Below, in pieces: positions 10,187 through 22,117 of a DNA stretch of 64,000 nt (position 1 is its first letter; every line of letters starts with the position of its first letter). The notes beneath the pieces were generated by a model that was not told the DNA's origin, ran no database searches, and saw only the letters and a program-made list of their open reading frames with translations. The translations under genes and the position numbers were made by a program. This DNA is from Schistocerca nitens (Eukaryota; Arthropoda; Insecta; Orthoptera; Acrididae): the NCBI RefSeq assembly GCF_023898315.1, contig NC_064621.1, positions 536,693,383 through 536,757,382 on the forward strand, written 5' to 3'.

Positions 10187-11159
10187 CACATTGTACTTCG
10201 AGATTTTTCCATTTATTCTGTTATATTTTGGCTCTTCCTCAGATCAGTGAACGTCTTCTCTAGATTTGTTTCTATCGATGCTGCTATCATACACGAGTAT
10301 TTCTACAAGTTCTCCATCTGACAGGTACTTTACGTTTTGAGAAAATTACTTACCACAATATCAGTGGGACTACTATTGCTATAATAATATGTATTCATTA
10401 GTGAAACTATTATTATTATTATTATTATAGTTATTAAAATTAATTATTATTGCTGCTGTTGTTATTGTTGTTACTGATGTTAATATAGGCAATTTATGCA
10501 CTGTGCACAATATAATATTAACTCACTTAGTATATGTGCACTGCTTTATATAACCAGCATACTGCACCATCCCTTTCTTCCACACATTAATCGATTTTAT
10601 TTCTGGAGTAGCACTCTACATTTCAATAGTGTGTGTCCAGGAAATAGGTAGTGTCTTCAGTCATCTGGTGAGCTAACTTTCTAAATTCACTGCAGAGAAA
10701 ATTAGTAAGGGCTCATTCTACATTATAACCTTGCATCTAGGAAATAATTTCACATTTAAATCTTGCATCTGTATGGAGGCAAATGACGAATTGTAGATCA
10801 GGAAATTGAAAGTATTGCACAAAATATATACGGATATGGTAATAATACAGATGTATCTTCTGTAACTAAAGCATATATTTCCGAGGGAAAATTACTCTTG
10901 TTAAATTCCCTACGAGACTGATAAAGTCTCACGGATAATAAACCGGACTTTAACAGTGACTATAGTGTTCTTCTAGCTAAAGAACAGTTCATTGAGCAAA
11001 TTTCGGTGCACCCACTGGAAAATTCTTGAATAACTTATTGAACTGGTGCAAAACAATATATCAAAATTGTTATGACGACGACGAACGAGTCGTCGCCAAT
11101 GTCGACTGCTTGCCAATGCTAAATAGAAACGTATAAATCATAGCAGGTTTGTCAATAAC
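10187..11159. other. Unassigned sequence with a short (TTA)n tract
   Basis: A TTA-type simple repeat occupies about 10408-10428. No coding frame or mobile-element terminus was recognised in the rest. Confidence 0.4.
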
Positions 11160-11532
11160 GTCGATAAGGTGCTGGCTGCATGGTCTGGATCTGCAACGAA
11201 TATAATTATAAAAAGATAGCTATTGAGGCCTCACTTAGGTCACACGTTACTAAGCGCGTTGTTAGAGGTTACTTCCTATCAGCTGAAGTCTATGCTACTT
11301 TACTTCTTGACGTCCCGAGCAAGAGTGGAAGAGAGCTCGCTAGAAACTTGATGGAAATGGCAATGAGCGTTTCGCGTCATTGGTCGGGAGGCCCCTTGTG
11401 GGGCAGCTAGAAACTTGATACAAGCCGCAGAGCGGCGCTGGTCGCGACTCGCGGGTCCAACGATACTAATACGGACCACGGTCGCTAACTGCAACCCCTA
11501 ACAAGTGTGGTATCGAACGTTGATACCACAAA
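11160..11532 (-). repeat. LTR-like interspersed repeat with a terminal hairpin
   Basis: On the minus strand it starts TGTGGTATCAACGTTCGATA, which folds with CACA into a near-perfect hairpin (GTGGTATC paired with GATACCAC). A GC-richer body with GGTCCGTATTAGTATCG follows. A 5'-TGTGGTRTC hairpin start of this kind is, from memory, typical of an abundant locust repeat that I believe to be an LTR. No paired copy is seen within the window, and the right edge is approximate. Confidence 0.4.
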
Positions 11533-12011
11533 AATCACACATTGGAATAGTTATTAAGTACAATTAAAGTTAAGCAGGCAGTTTCGCATGGCAGGTTTTG
11601 GTTGTAGGGCACCACAACCCCAAGGAATATCCACCAAAAGTACTTATTTTTAATAAAAACTCCTACGTTATTCAGAAATATTCAAGGTTAGTATGAAGAG
11701 GTAAGCAGAGAGGTTAGTGATACCTTGTTGTGAGTTTCGCTTTTATTGATATTGAGAAAAGAGTGGTGGCAAGTCCAATCTTTCAAATGACTGCAGAAAA
11801 CTAATGTAAACAACAACAAATGTGTATCCTAAAGTAAATAAATAGATTATCGAAAGTGGCTAGTTGTTGATTCCTACTCGGTAAAAATCAACCTGTACTG
11901 CTAGGTGCCAGTCTTTAAATTGGACGTCGTATCGGCGAAAAGTGTGCCCCTGAGCAACGGCAAATGAATCACTTTTGAAGACATCGTAGTAGTAGACAGT
12001 GAACAATGTTC

Positions 12012-12257
12012 TTACTAATAGTTACTATTAAAATCAGTCTTAATCACAAGTTTATTTATTCTGGTAACCGGTTTCAACCACGTCTGTGGTCATCTTCAAA
12101 CCAAAATGCTGTATGAGCAGCAGCCTCCTTCTGTTGATAAGGAGGCTCCTGCTCATACAGCATTTTGGTTTGAAGATGACCACAGATATGGTCGAAACTG
12201 GTTACCAGAATAAATAAACTTATGATTAAGACTGATTTTAATAGTAACTATTAGTAA
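12012..12257. repeat. 246-bp near-perfect palindrome
   Basis: The arms of roughly 115 nt begin TTACTAATAGTTACTATTAA and meet around a small loop at 12135-12140, next to GCCTCCTT/AAGGAGGC. The arms contain GGTAACCGGTTTCAACC followed by GTGGTCATCTTCA. Motifs of the form 'ccggtttc...catcttca' recur in insect non-autonomous elements. It encodes nothing and sits inside the larger foldback. Confidence 0.85.
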
Positions 12258-12303
12258 CGGCAAATGAGTTTCCCTGATGGTCATCCAGCCAAGTACTAAA
12301 TGG

Positions 12304-12527
12304 GCGACGCGCGGAGTTGCCGCTAGGTTTGAGGCGTCATGTCACGGACTGCGCAGCCCCTCCCGCTGGAGGTCCGAGTCCTCCCTCGGGCAGGGGTGTG
12401 TGTTGTTCTTAGCATACGTTGGTTTAAGTTAGTTCAAGTAGTGTGTAAGTCTAGGGACCGATGACCTAAGCAGTTTGGTCCCTTAGAAATTCACCCCCCC
12501 CCCCCCCCCCGCACACACACACACTAA
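12304..12527 (+). mobile_element. SINE-B copy with a poly-C tract
   Basis: Diverged head GCGACGCGCGGAGTTGCC, B-box region GAGGTCCGAGTCCTCCC and body CTAGGGACCGATGACCTAAG. It ends in a run of about 20 C (12493-12512) and a short CA tract. It lies in the interior of the foldback at 11636-12947. Confidence 0.75.
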
Positions 12528-12947
12528 TTGGACTCGGTGGTCGATTCTACCAACGTGGCAAGGCCGTTGACGTCTATCTTCACTGCAACGACACTAGACA
12601 GCCTCTCCTGGGATTCGGTCGTACGTAAATAACCTACCGCTGCTCCACCCAACAGGTAGGTATGTTATAGCGAATTACTCACATAAAAAATAGAAAGAAA
12701 AGAACTGTCCCTTTTTATTCGTTACCCTAACACTGGATCTTGTACGGTACCTGTGCTGAATATGGAACTAGCTGTTTTAGCAAACCCTGCAGTCATTTGA
12801 AATATTAGACATGGCACAACTCTTTTCTAAATGGCAATAAAAGCGAAACTCACAACAAGGTATCACTAACCTCTCTGCTTACCTCTTCATACTAACCTTG
12901 AATGTTTCTAAATAACGTAGGAATTTTTATTAAAAATAAGTTCTTTT

Positions 12948-13317
12948 GCCAAACACTTAATTTCTGATTGTGGAAGAATTTTGTTTGTGATAGCAAAAAT
13001 GTTTCAGTTTTGGTACTTTACGCAATAAATCCATGAGCGTGATGAAGTGTGACGCAATCACATTAAAGTACACCAGACCCAATGTTAAAAACTTGTGGAA
13101 CTGAAAACAATCTTTGATTGCAGATTATTTTCTTTATTTTATGACCTGTTGCGATCTACAAAATCATCATGAGAAGCGGCTGTCTTCCTAAACTAATAAA
13201 CATCTAAAATTTGTCGCCAACATAGGCAGCCTCAAAAGATGTGAAAGCATAATGAAACTGTGATGAAACAGGAAGAGAGGACTCCATCATACAGGAATTC
13301 AAATAAACAACACAAAT
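12948..13317. other. Unassigned sequence
   Basis: No recognisable feature between the foldback arm and the Tc1-like element that follows. Confidence 0.35.
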
Positions 13318-13625
13318 CAAGAAAGATTGGCATCACCCCAGTTCCTAAAACTCCTGACGATAGGTGTTGACTGTGGATATTTTATCACAGACGCAGTCCC
13401 TTTGACTGTTCAGAGATGTGATTAAACCCGACAAAAGATGTAAACAACCATGCAAAAGCAGCGCCTATTAGAAAGAGGAGATCCGACAGCCGATCAGTTC
13501 CAGTCATTCCACAAGGAAGGAGATACATGGCTTTTGTTCTCTGTAGTTCAATCCTGTCTAGGCGGTCAATACCGCGGTTCGATCGCGTCCGCACTGTTAC
13601 TTTGTGCCAGGAAGGGCTCTCAACA

Positions 13626-13810
13626 GGCTCTGTGCACTATGGGACTTAACGTCTGTGGTCATCAGTCCCCTAGAACTTAGAACTACTTAAACCTAACTAA
13701 CCTAAGGACATCACACACATCCATGCCCGAGGCGGGATTCGAACCTGCGACCGTAGCAATCGCGCGGTTCCGGACTGAGCGCCTAGAACCGCTAGACCAC
13801 CGCGGCCGGC
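13626..13810 (-). mobile_element. SINE-A copy inside Tc1-like copy E
   Basis: The minus strand starts GCCGGCCGCGGTGGTCTAG and has the B box GGTTCGAATCC. It is flanked by the 11-bp target duplication GGCTCTCAACA at 13615-13625 and 13811-13821, which fixes its boundaries and shows that it is younger than the transposon. Confidence 0.93.
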
Positions 13811-13821
13811 GGCTCTCAACA

Positions 13822-14800
13822 AGGAAAGTATCAGGGCGTCTCGGAGTGAACCAAAGAATTGTTGTTTGGACATGGAGGAGATACAGAGAGACAGGAACTG
13901 TCGATGACATGCCTCACTCAGGCCGCCCAAGAACTACTACTGCAGTGGATGACCGCTTCCTATGGATTATGGCTCGGAGGAACCCTGACAGCAACGCCAC
14001 TATGTTGAATGCTTTTCGTGCAGCCACAGGACGTCGTGTCATGACTCAAACTGTGCGCAATATGCTGCATGATGCACAACTTCACTCTCGACGTCCATGG
14101 CGAACTCCATCTTTGCAACCACGACACCATGCAGCGCGGTACAGATGGGCCTAACAACATGACGAACGGACCGTTTAGGATTGGTATCACATTCTCTTCA
14201 CCGACGAGTGTCGTATATGCCTTCAACCAGACAATCGTCAGAGGCGTGTTTGGAGGCAACCTGGTCAGGCTGAAGGCCTTAGACACATCCAGCGAGTGCA
14301 GCAAAGTGTACGTTCCCTACTGTTTTGGGATGGCATTATGTGCGGCTGACGTATGCCGCTGGTGATCATGGAAGGTGCCGTAACAGCTATACAATACGTG
14401 AATGTCATCCTCCCACCGATAGTGCAACCATATTAAAGCATACTGGCGCGCATTCGTCTTCGTGGACGACAATTCACGCCCCCATCGTGCAGAACTCGTC
14501 AATGACTTCCTCCATGATAACGACATGACTCGACTAGTGGCCAGCATGTTTTCCAGACATGAGCGCTATCGAAAATTCCTGGGGTAGATTGAAAAGGGCT
14601 GTTTATGGACGATGTGTCTCATCAACTACTCTGTGGGATCAACGCCCAATCGCCGTTGAGGAGTGGGACCATGTGGACCAACAGTGTCTTGAAGAACTTG
14701 TGGATAGTATGCCACGACGAATATAGGCATATATCAATGCAAAAGGACCTGCTACTGGGTATTAGAGGTACTGGTGTGTACAGCAATATGGACGAGCACC
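13822..14800 (+). pseudogene. Tc1-like transposase relic
   Basis: The frame reads RKVSGRLGVNQRIVVWTWRR (HTH region) and then TVDDMPHSGRPR (linker). Further on it reads DWYHILFTDECRICLQPDN, the block around the first catalytic D. Several stops and frame changes follow from about 14152. The block expected around the second D (near 14465-14500) and the final E region (near 14570) survive only in alternating frames. The copy at 21933-23450 shows the same order. The gene is inactive and old. Confidence 0.75.
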
Positions 14801-14962
14801 TCTGAAGGTCTCTCTGTATGGTGGTACAACATGCAATGTGTGGTTTTCATTAGCAATGAAAAGGGCGGAAGTGGTGTTTATGTTGATCTCTATTACAATT
14901 TTTTGTACTGGTTCAGGAACTCTCGGAACCGAGGTGATGCAAAACTTTTGTAGATGTGTGTA

Positions 14963-15185
14963 CTATATTCCCCTACCTATTTATCTTCGTATGGATGTGT
15001 TGTGTAAAAATACATCCACAATGGTAAGGGGAGGTGACCTACAGAGTGGTTCGGTAACTGTCGTTTTAGGACAGGCGTAGAAATGATTAGTGAATAAGTT
15101 AACACAACAAACAGATTTTCTTAACTTGTATTTCTTCAAGTGACGAAGTCTCTTTACAAACATTACAGCAAGCCATAGAGTCCAG
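14963..15185. other. Unassigned sequence
   Basis: Nothing recognised. Confidence 0.3.
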
Positions 15186-15500
15186 TCTTAGTGTCAACAA
15201 TGATGAAGCTCTCTGACATAAATCATAAACGTTGGTGCCAGAGCCGCGACTAGGTGGCACCTGCATAGCGAAGTGGCTCCGAACTTGAGTGGGGCGACTG
15301 GCTGCCGCCGGCCGCCCTCTACTGTGGCAGCAGAGGGCGTTCGTAGCCCAGAGCCGCTGCAGGCTGGCTCAGTGGGCGTGCTCCATTGGGCCTGCCGGAT
15401 CCCTCTCAATCGCTGATGGCATCTGGCTGACACAACTTCAGTGCCATATTTCACGCCCGTGGGTTGGTATCCATACGTGATGCCACAGAATGGAAACAAA
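15186..15500. other. GC-rich segment of unknown origin
   Basis: Clearly GC-richer than its surroundings, with GCTGCCGCCGGCCGCCC and CAGCAGAGGGCG. No frame has a recognisable domain. It could be part of an LTR or a CpG-richer host fragment; I cannot choose between these. Confidence 0.25.
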
Positions 15501-15879
15501 AAAAAAAGTTCAGTATCGAAATGATGATTACAAATTATTGTACTAACAGGTGTTACAGCCATATAGTTGTTCTCTGCACGGATGGAGCTAAAGTTTCCTG
15601 AAGCCTGACTCATAATCAAGCCTTAACCATGCCTGTTTTCAGATACATACTCTGCTAGTCGCTGTAGACTGGGTATGGGGAACGGTACTTGTGCTGCCGA
15701 TATGTGTTTGTAGACAGGCTAATCTATGTTACCTTATTATGATGATCGTACACGAAAAATGCGCTGGCAGTAACAGAATTGTCACACTCTTCCTAGAACA
15801 ACGATTCTCTAAATTTACGCAGTGGATTTTTGTGAAAACAATGACGACTTTCTTTCAAAGATTTCCATTTACACCTACA
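15501..15879. other. Unassigned sequence
   Basis: No recognisable feature. Confidence 0.3.
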
Positions 15880-17220
15880 TTTGCCTAATCTACATGGACA
15901 CTCTATAAATCACATTTAAACATCGGGCAGGGGGTTCATCGAACCACCTTCACAATTATTCTCTATTATTCCAACCTCCAACACCGCGTGGAAAAACCGA
16001 ACACCTATATATTTCCATGCGAGCTCTGATTTCCCTTATTTTATTAGGATGAACATTTTGCCCACTGCAGGTCGGCATCAACTAAATACTTTCGCGTTCT
16101 GAGGTGAAAATCGGTGACTGAAATTTCGTGGCAAGGTTTCGCAGGAACGAAAAACGCCTTTGTTTTAATCATGTCCGCCCGAAATCATGTCAGTGGCAGT
16201 CTTCCCCTACTTATCGATAATACAAAACGCGCTGCTCTTCTTGGAACTTTCTAGATGTACTCCGTTAATTTTGTCGGGTAAGGATCCCACGCTGCGCAGC
16301 AGTACAGTACAAACGTAGTGTAGCCAGTCTCTTTAGTATACCTGTTGCAACTTCTGTGTGTTCTACTTATAAAACGCAGTCATTGGTTCGCCTTCCCAGC
16401 AAAATTTTGTGTGTGTTCTTTCCAATTTCAGTTGTTCGTAATTGTAATTTCTAGGTATTTAGTTGAATTTACGACCTTTAGGTTTGACTGATTTATCGTG
16501 TAACCGAAGTTTAACGGATTCCTCTTAGCACTCACATGGATGACCTCACACTTTCATTATTTAGCTTCAACTGTCAATTTTCGCACCATTAAGATATCTT
16601 TTATAAATGGTTTTGAAATTAGTTTTGATCTTCTGATGACTTTATTAGTCGATAAAAGACAGCGTCATCTGCAAACAACCAAATACGGCTGCTCAGACTG
16701 TCTCCTAAATCGTTTATATGGATAGGAACAGCAGTAGCCCTATAATGCAACCTTGGGGAACACCAGGAATCACTTCTGTTTTACTTGATGACTTCCCGTC
16801 ATTACTACAAACTGTAACCCTTCTGAAGGGAAATCACGAATCTAGTCACATAACTGAGACGATATTCCACATGTACGCAATTTGACTATGCCAGATACAA
16901 TGTCACTAGCCATCTGGAAATTAGAAATACGTAATCAATTTAAAATACCTTGTTAATAGCACTCAAAACATCGTGTGAAAATAGAGCTTGTTTCGTTTCA
17001 CAAAAACAATGTTTTCCACATCCGTGTGACACGATGTATGATTCAAAATTCAGCTGCATATCGATGCTAATGATATGCGCCTTTCGCGAATGTTCCTGTT
17101 ACGCTTTTGTCTATGCCATGTATCTGTGACATTGGTCTGTAATTCCCTATCTGTTCTTTAAGTCTTTTTGTAAACAGAAATGATCAGCGAAAGGGATTCT
17201 CGATATATCAGCTAGGTCAG
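15880..17220 (-). pseudogene. CR1-like LINE reverse transcriptase, heavily decayed
   Basis: The minus strand retains blocks in the same order as the intact frame at 45299-46840. A block of the GVPQG...PLLF type occurs near 16740. A decayed catalytic-box region lies near 16660. A block resembling EYCSAVWDPYQ lies near 16285. The 3'-end sequence near 15890-15960 contains TCTACATGGACACTC. Many stops and indels are present, and no long frame survives. It is 5'-truncated like most LINE copies. The clade label follows the better copy in this window. Confidence 0.7.
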
Positions 17221-17929
17221 GGGCTCACACCTTACAGTGTTAAATACGTTTCGCCATTAGAGACTATGAATATGTTTCAGCTTTTCGGAATTATGACATA
17301 ATTTTAATGTAACACGTTCTTGTTAGATATATGAAAATAGTTAAAGAGTAAATAAATAGCAAATGACTGGAATACAACTGACGTATTAACAATTTTCAAG
17401 TCAAGGTAAATATGACAACACATTTGTACTTTCGTGTTTACCAAAGTAACAATCCCGTTTGCGAAATCTGTCTGTGCTCGAGGTTAATATTTTTTAGTTA
17501 GTACACCTATGGTATACCATAACCAATGGCCTTCTAAATAATGGTACAGTGCTGTCGGAACGTGATGAGATTTCGAGACAGTTAGGAGAGGTCTGTAAGT
17601 TGGCGGGGGACATCTATTACTCTCGAAATCAGTTGAATTCAAATGTTAAATATAGAAAACTGGAGGATTCGTGAGAATGTGGCAGACAAGCGACACTCTG
17701 GTGAAAGGAGAGTTCAGAGGTGAGCTCTATGCCGTTTCTTGTAAGTACTGTCGGCAAACATATTACAACCTCTCACATACAAGTGACTTCAATGAGAAAA
17801 TTTAGGGCTGATAGAAAGGTTTCTATAGAGAGACAGTCAGCAGCAGAAGTTCCACATTTGTTTTCTCGATAAGAGACAAAATTGTTACGTAAATTTTGTG
17901 TGCCTGTAAAAGAATGGAGTGAAATCTTA
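17221..17929. other. Unassigned AT-rich sequence
   Basis: May include unreadable LINE remains; no motif was identified. Confidence 0.3.
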
Positions 17930-18500
17930 ATAGGTAAACTAAACTTATATCTACATGTATATGCGTAACTTTTAAGCCATCGTATAGTGCGTGGCGAATG
18001 ATGATACCCTGTACGACTACTAGTCATTGCCTTTCCTATTCCACTCGCTAATGCCGGCCGGTGTGGCCGTGCGGCTCTAGGCGCTTCAGTCTGGAACCGC
18101 GTGACCGCTACGGTCGCAGGTTCGAATCCTGCCTGGGGCATGGATGTGTGTGACGTCCTTAGGCTAGTTAGGTTTAAGTAGCTCTAAGTTCTAGGGGAGT
18201 GATGACCTCACAAGTTAAGTCCCATAGTGCTCAGAGCCATTTTGAACCACTCGCTAATAAGGCGAAGAAAACAAAGACTGTTTAAATGCCTCTGAACGAG
18301 CGCTAATTTCTCGTATCTTATATTCGTGGTCAGTACACGAAATGTATGTTGGCGGCAGTAGACTTCTTCTGCAGTCAGCTTCAAATATCGCTTATCAATA
18401 ATATTCCTTGAAAAGAGCATCACATTCTGTCCAGGAATTCCCATTTCAGTTCTCGAAGCATCCGCTCACTAATTTGGCGCGTGCCAATAGTAACGCTTCT
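17930..18500 (-). pseudogene. CR1-like LINE 3'-end fragment split by a SINE
   Basis: The plus strand shows the antisense of the LINE 3' end: ATATCTACATGTATATGCG, then GTGCGTGGCGAATGATGAT, then TTCCTATTCCACTCGC. The C-terminal coding part continues on the far side of SINE-A (18259-18470). It matches the fragments at 41885-42180 and 45240-45480. Confidence 0.75.
18053..18246 (+). mobile_element. SINE-A copy inside a LINE fragment
   Basis: Starts GCCGGCCGGTGTGGCCGTG, has the B box GGTTCGAATCC and ends CAGAGCCATTTTGAA. The target duplication CCACTCGCTAAT lies at 18041-18052 and 18247-18258. Confidence 0.93.
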
Positions 18501-18634
18501 GAGGGAAGCTTGGGTCTGCAGACTCTTACACATTTGGGACGTGGCCGACAGTAGACGGATATTTTACTGTTGCTCACTGGGTCAGCCTTTGTGAGATATT
18601 TCGAAAACACGTCTCTGAACGTTTCTGTTTGCAG

Positions 18635-18884
18635 GAGGGATGAGAGGGAGAATGCCGATATTGACCCCAGCGCCCACTCCTGACAAGGATAGGGCAAGTT
18701 TTGCGACTCTGGAATCATTAACGGCTTTCCGGCACAACGAGTGGTGCGTTGTTGACTGGGAGCAGCACAGTCTTGACGTGAGGGCTAAGGTTTGTGATGC
18801 AGTGGCGGCGGTGGCAGCTGTTCATAAGCGGCCCGGTGACAGGGCAGGGATTGGGGAGGAGGTGTTGGTGGGGAGCACAGGAGA
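18635..18884 (+). other. Possible host exon (speculative)
   Basis: A 250-bp GC-rich stretch is preceded by a pyrimidine-rich tract ending TTTCTGTTTGCAG (acceptor-like, 18634). It is followed at 18885 by GTGAGT, a good donor match. One plus-strand frame is open throughout. It includes ATG 18640 and reads, in part, LDVRAKVCDAVAAVAAVHKR. No domain is recognised. The gene model is conjecture: splice-like strings occur by chance, and the surroundings are transposon remains. It is listed because so little else here looks host-derived. Confidence 0.2.
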
Positions 18885-20190
18885 GTGAGTGCCATAGATC
18901 GACAGGTCTCAGCAGGATTAATTTGGGAGCAGTATATCACAATTCTAAATGATTAACTTCCGCCAGCATGACAAAGGCGACTGTGAGGCAGAACGCAATT
19001 AGCGTTGGATGTCTTCAGCTATTTGACGACGATTACCATCCATTTTGGTATCGGAGGAAGTGACTACCTAGGCTGTGGAAAGCCACCAGAGACGTCACAG
19101 AAGTGTCTGTAACGGTTACCTGGCGAGTTTAATCCAACAATCACCATACAAAGGGACTCTCATGATCACTTTAATTAATTAATAAATTTGATGTTAACGA
19201 CGTGCCGCCGGGTGGGTGGAAGCGAAAGCGAGAGTGACACGGATACGATTCGAGAGTTGGAGGGGTAATCAAGCGCTTTTTCGTTGTGGCCAGATCTTTT
19301 AACAGAATTTCAGTCTCTCATCTACACAGAGATAAATGATCGTCACAATAAAATCATCTATATTACCGAACTGAAAATGTGATACATAGTACAAACTTGA
19401 TATTTACAACTCCTCTGTGCTGCTACTTTGAAATACTGTAGATGACGAGGCATCTGGTTACTTTAAGAGAGTTCGAAAGTGAGGAGGCGTCCTGCGACAC
19501 AAGTGGAGCATGCTCTTAGAACTCCGTGAAGAGCGAAAAATGAGCTTAGTAGTCTAGTCCTGTGATTCAGGACGTGGCAGATATTAAGCTGATAATAACA
19601 GATTTTAATACCTGATGACGGAATATTTAGAGGAAATAAAACCTATGCGATAGTGTTGTACAGGATTTTCACAACAAGTAACTACACTTTAGCGATGTGG
19701 AAACACGTAAATGTTTCGATTTCTTTTGTATTCAAAAATAACTAGCATAAAACGGCGGAATCTCAATTTAACATGATAAATTCGAGGTGTATTGACAAAA
19801 CAACATCCCCATTTCAAATTGGGTAAAGTGGATTTCTTGCCACGGCCAGCGGTACGAGTAGGTCAGCGACCAGAAGTCGAGGCTGAAGGCTGATGCTAGT
19901 GGCATTTTGTTAGTGGTATTTTCCTGTCTGTCCACCTCTTCAGGTACACAATACACTCGGTAGATGGCGCTAGACTAGACTGGATGTACAGGTCAGCCCC
20001 TTCTGTTTTTTTTTTAATTTTATCTTGAGATGCCGTGTTCAAGTAAGATAATGAGAACTACATTCATAAAAATATCGTATGATTTATTTCCCATGTTTCT
20101 GTTCGCTACAATGCGCCATGTGACTCGTAAATAAATTGTGTTTCATTCCCCAATGATGTTGCTACAGGAGTCCTGTATGTAGCGTCAGTG
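18885..20190. other. Unassigned sequence
   Basis: Scanned without finding transposon ends, SINE boxes or domain-like frames. Confidence 0.4.
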
Positions 20191-20194
20191 ATTT

Positions 20195-21401
20195 AAAGCA
20201 CGCTGACCCTCCAAGACCCAGGCAATCATCTTAGGGAGCGTCACCCCATCCTTCCGCCTCCTGGATTTCTACCTTACCATCTATGGTAGCCCCATTGTCC
20301 TCACTCCCACCCTCAAGGGACGTAACTGTCTCTGTCTCCTCAAACTCCTCTCAGGTCGAACATAGGGATTAGACCCTTCTACTATCCTACATACTTATAA
20401 GTTCCTCATCTGCCCCATCCTATGTTATGCCCCCCCCCCTACTACAAATCCCTCCAAATCCTTGAGCACCATAACTCTGCCTCACTTATCACATCCGTCT
20501 CCCGTCCCCCATGCAGATCCTTTATGATCTGATTCCCTTCCCCCATCTCCTCCTGTTCCTTGAATGAATACAGATCCTCTACGTCTCACGCAAACTGGAT
20601 CCCCCCCCCCCCCCATCCTTTGGTTTCTCCCATCCTCTCCCACCCTAGCCCACTGCCGCACCTGTACCACAGTGTCCCACCTGGTCTCCATCTCCACACA
20701 CTCCATACCCTCGCCCAAGGTGGCTTCTGCCAACTCCCCCTCCCAGATGGTGTCCTAGTGCCTTCCATCTACCCCTCCTACCAAACAAATCCCTCCTTCT
20801 TCCCCCCTCCTCCCTCTCTCCGTCCCTCTCCCCCTTCTCTTCTTCCTCCTTTTCCCAGCTGACCACCTTCTTTCTCTTTTCACCCCCCCCCCCTGGCCTT
20901 CTGGCTCCTTTCCTTCTCCCTTCCACCGCCCCTTCCTCCCCTGTCCTGGTTTACCCCTACTGTCTCTCCCCCTCCCTTTTCTTCCCCCTCATACCCTTCA
21001 CCCAGTGGTAGGTCCCTTTTGCTGCAGTGATTTTTAACGTTTTTGTTGTGGTGTCAGTGTTTCGCCAGCGCCATGTGCAGTGCTATGTTCGACCAGCACC
21101 AACAGCGTCACCAGGATTATTCATTTGTGTTCCCACTGTGGTGTTTCTTTGTTTTTGTGTCGACTCACGGTGTTGATTCTCTGCATGTGTGTGGCTCTCG
21201 TCTATGTTGTTTTTAAATCTAACACTTACACTCATCTATTTTTGTTTTTGTTTATTCACCAATTTATACCATTCTATGTTATGTGTTCTTTTCTCATTTG
21301 ACTATGTTTTTCTGTAACTCTCTTGGCTGAAGAGTGGCATATTATGCCGCTGGCAGCCCACTGCATTTTGGGGAGTGAAACAACAATAAAGGAAAAAAAG
21401 G
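20195..21401 (+). pseudogene. LINE reverse-transcriptase C-terminus and 3' UTR
   Basis: The frame from 20207 reads KTQAIILGSV and LDFYLTIYGSPIVLTP, then LLKLLSGRT, resembling the post-catalytic region of LINE reverse transcriptases of the Jockey/R1 kind. A proline-rich, C/T-rich tail follows (20590-21000), then a 3' UTR with GCATATTATGCCGCTGGCAG and a terminal CAATAAAGGAAAAAAGG. The coding part is truncated at its 5' side and broken by stops. The proline-rich frames in the pyrimidine-rich stretch are probably compositional. Clade uncertain. Confidence 0.55.
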
Positions 21402-21900
21402 CGTACTGAACCCAACAACCCCTTTTATGTGGCATCTCCCTCCCTATCTGCCCGGGTCCTAGACCCTCCCATCTGCCTTATTGTCTGCTGTCTAGTGCAG
21501 TGTTTATGTGAGTGTTCAGTGTTGTGCGTCCCCTTTTTTAAGTGTTGCGAACACACACCATATTGTTGCTAGGTGTGTTTTTTTAACTCTTGTGAACAGA
21601 AACCAGGTTGTCGCCGCAGTTTTTAATTGTGCCTATCTCATTACTATATGTTTTAAACAACATTAGCCACACTTTGTTTTTATATTTTCACTTCCGCAAT
21701 TTTTCGTCATGTTACAGTTTTAAACAGTCACGCTTTATCACCTGTTTTTATTGTTTGTTATCTAATCATTATGTTTTTAACTCTTCTGTAGGCTGCAGGA
21801 AGGCATATTACGCTGCTGCCAGCCTCCCCCCCCCCCCTACAACCCAGTTTGATGGGCGGAGGGGGGGGGGGGGAATCAAAATTCAATAAAGGAAAAAAGG
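21402..21900 (+). repeat. Second LINE 3'-UTR copy
   Basis: Ends like the preceding element: AGGCATATTACGCTGCTGCC, then a C run, a G run and CAATAAAGGAAAAAAGG near 21885-21900. It is therefore a tail-only copy of a related LINE, placed head-to-tail after the first. Confidence 0.55.
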
Positions 21901-22117
21901 CTCACTGGGACAGTGGTTCCATGTTATAATATACGCATCACAAAAAGTTTTGCACCACCTCGGTTCCGTGAGTTCCAGAACCAGTTCAGGATATTGGACT
22001 AGAGATCGACATAAACAAAATTTCTGCCCTTTTTATTGCTCATGGAAACCACACATTCCTGTTGTACTACCATACAGCGAGACCTTCAGAGGTGGTGATC
22101 CATATTGCTGTACACAC

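Larger units (their letters stand above)
11636..12947. repeat. Foldback structure, 129-bp inverted arms
   Basis: Positions 11636-11764 and 12819-12947 are reverse complements with only a handful of mismatches. Both include the string AGGTAAGCAGAGAGGTTAGT or its complement. The 1.05-kb interior contains a second, independent palindrome (12012-12257) and a SINE-B. No transposase is present. It could be a foldback or long-TIR non-autonomous element, or two inverted copies of one repeat. Confidence 0.8.
13318..14962 (+). mobile_element. Decayed Tc1-like transposon, copy E
   Basis: The inverted ends share GGCATCACCCCAGTTCC (left) and the complement of GGAACCGAGGTGATGC (right). Overall sequence parallels the inverted copy at 21933-23450, including the leader with GTTGACTGTGGATATT. 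A SINE-A splits it at 13626-13810. Boundaries are approximate to about 10 bp. Confidence 0.75.

Noticed and set aside
20560-20862. Proline/serine-rich frame
   Set aside because: Low-complexity C/T-rich sequence of a LINE 3' region; composition alone opens the frames on both strands.
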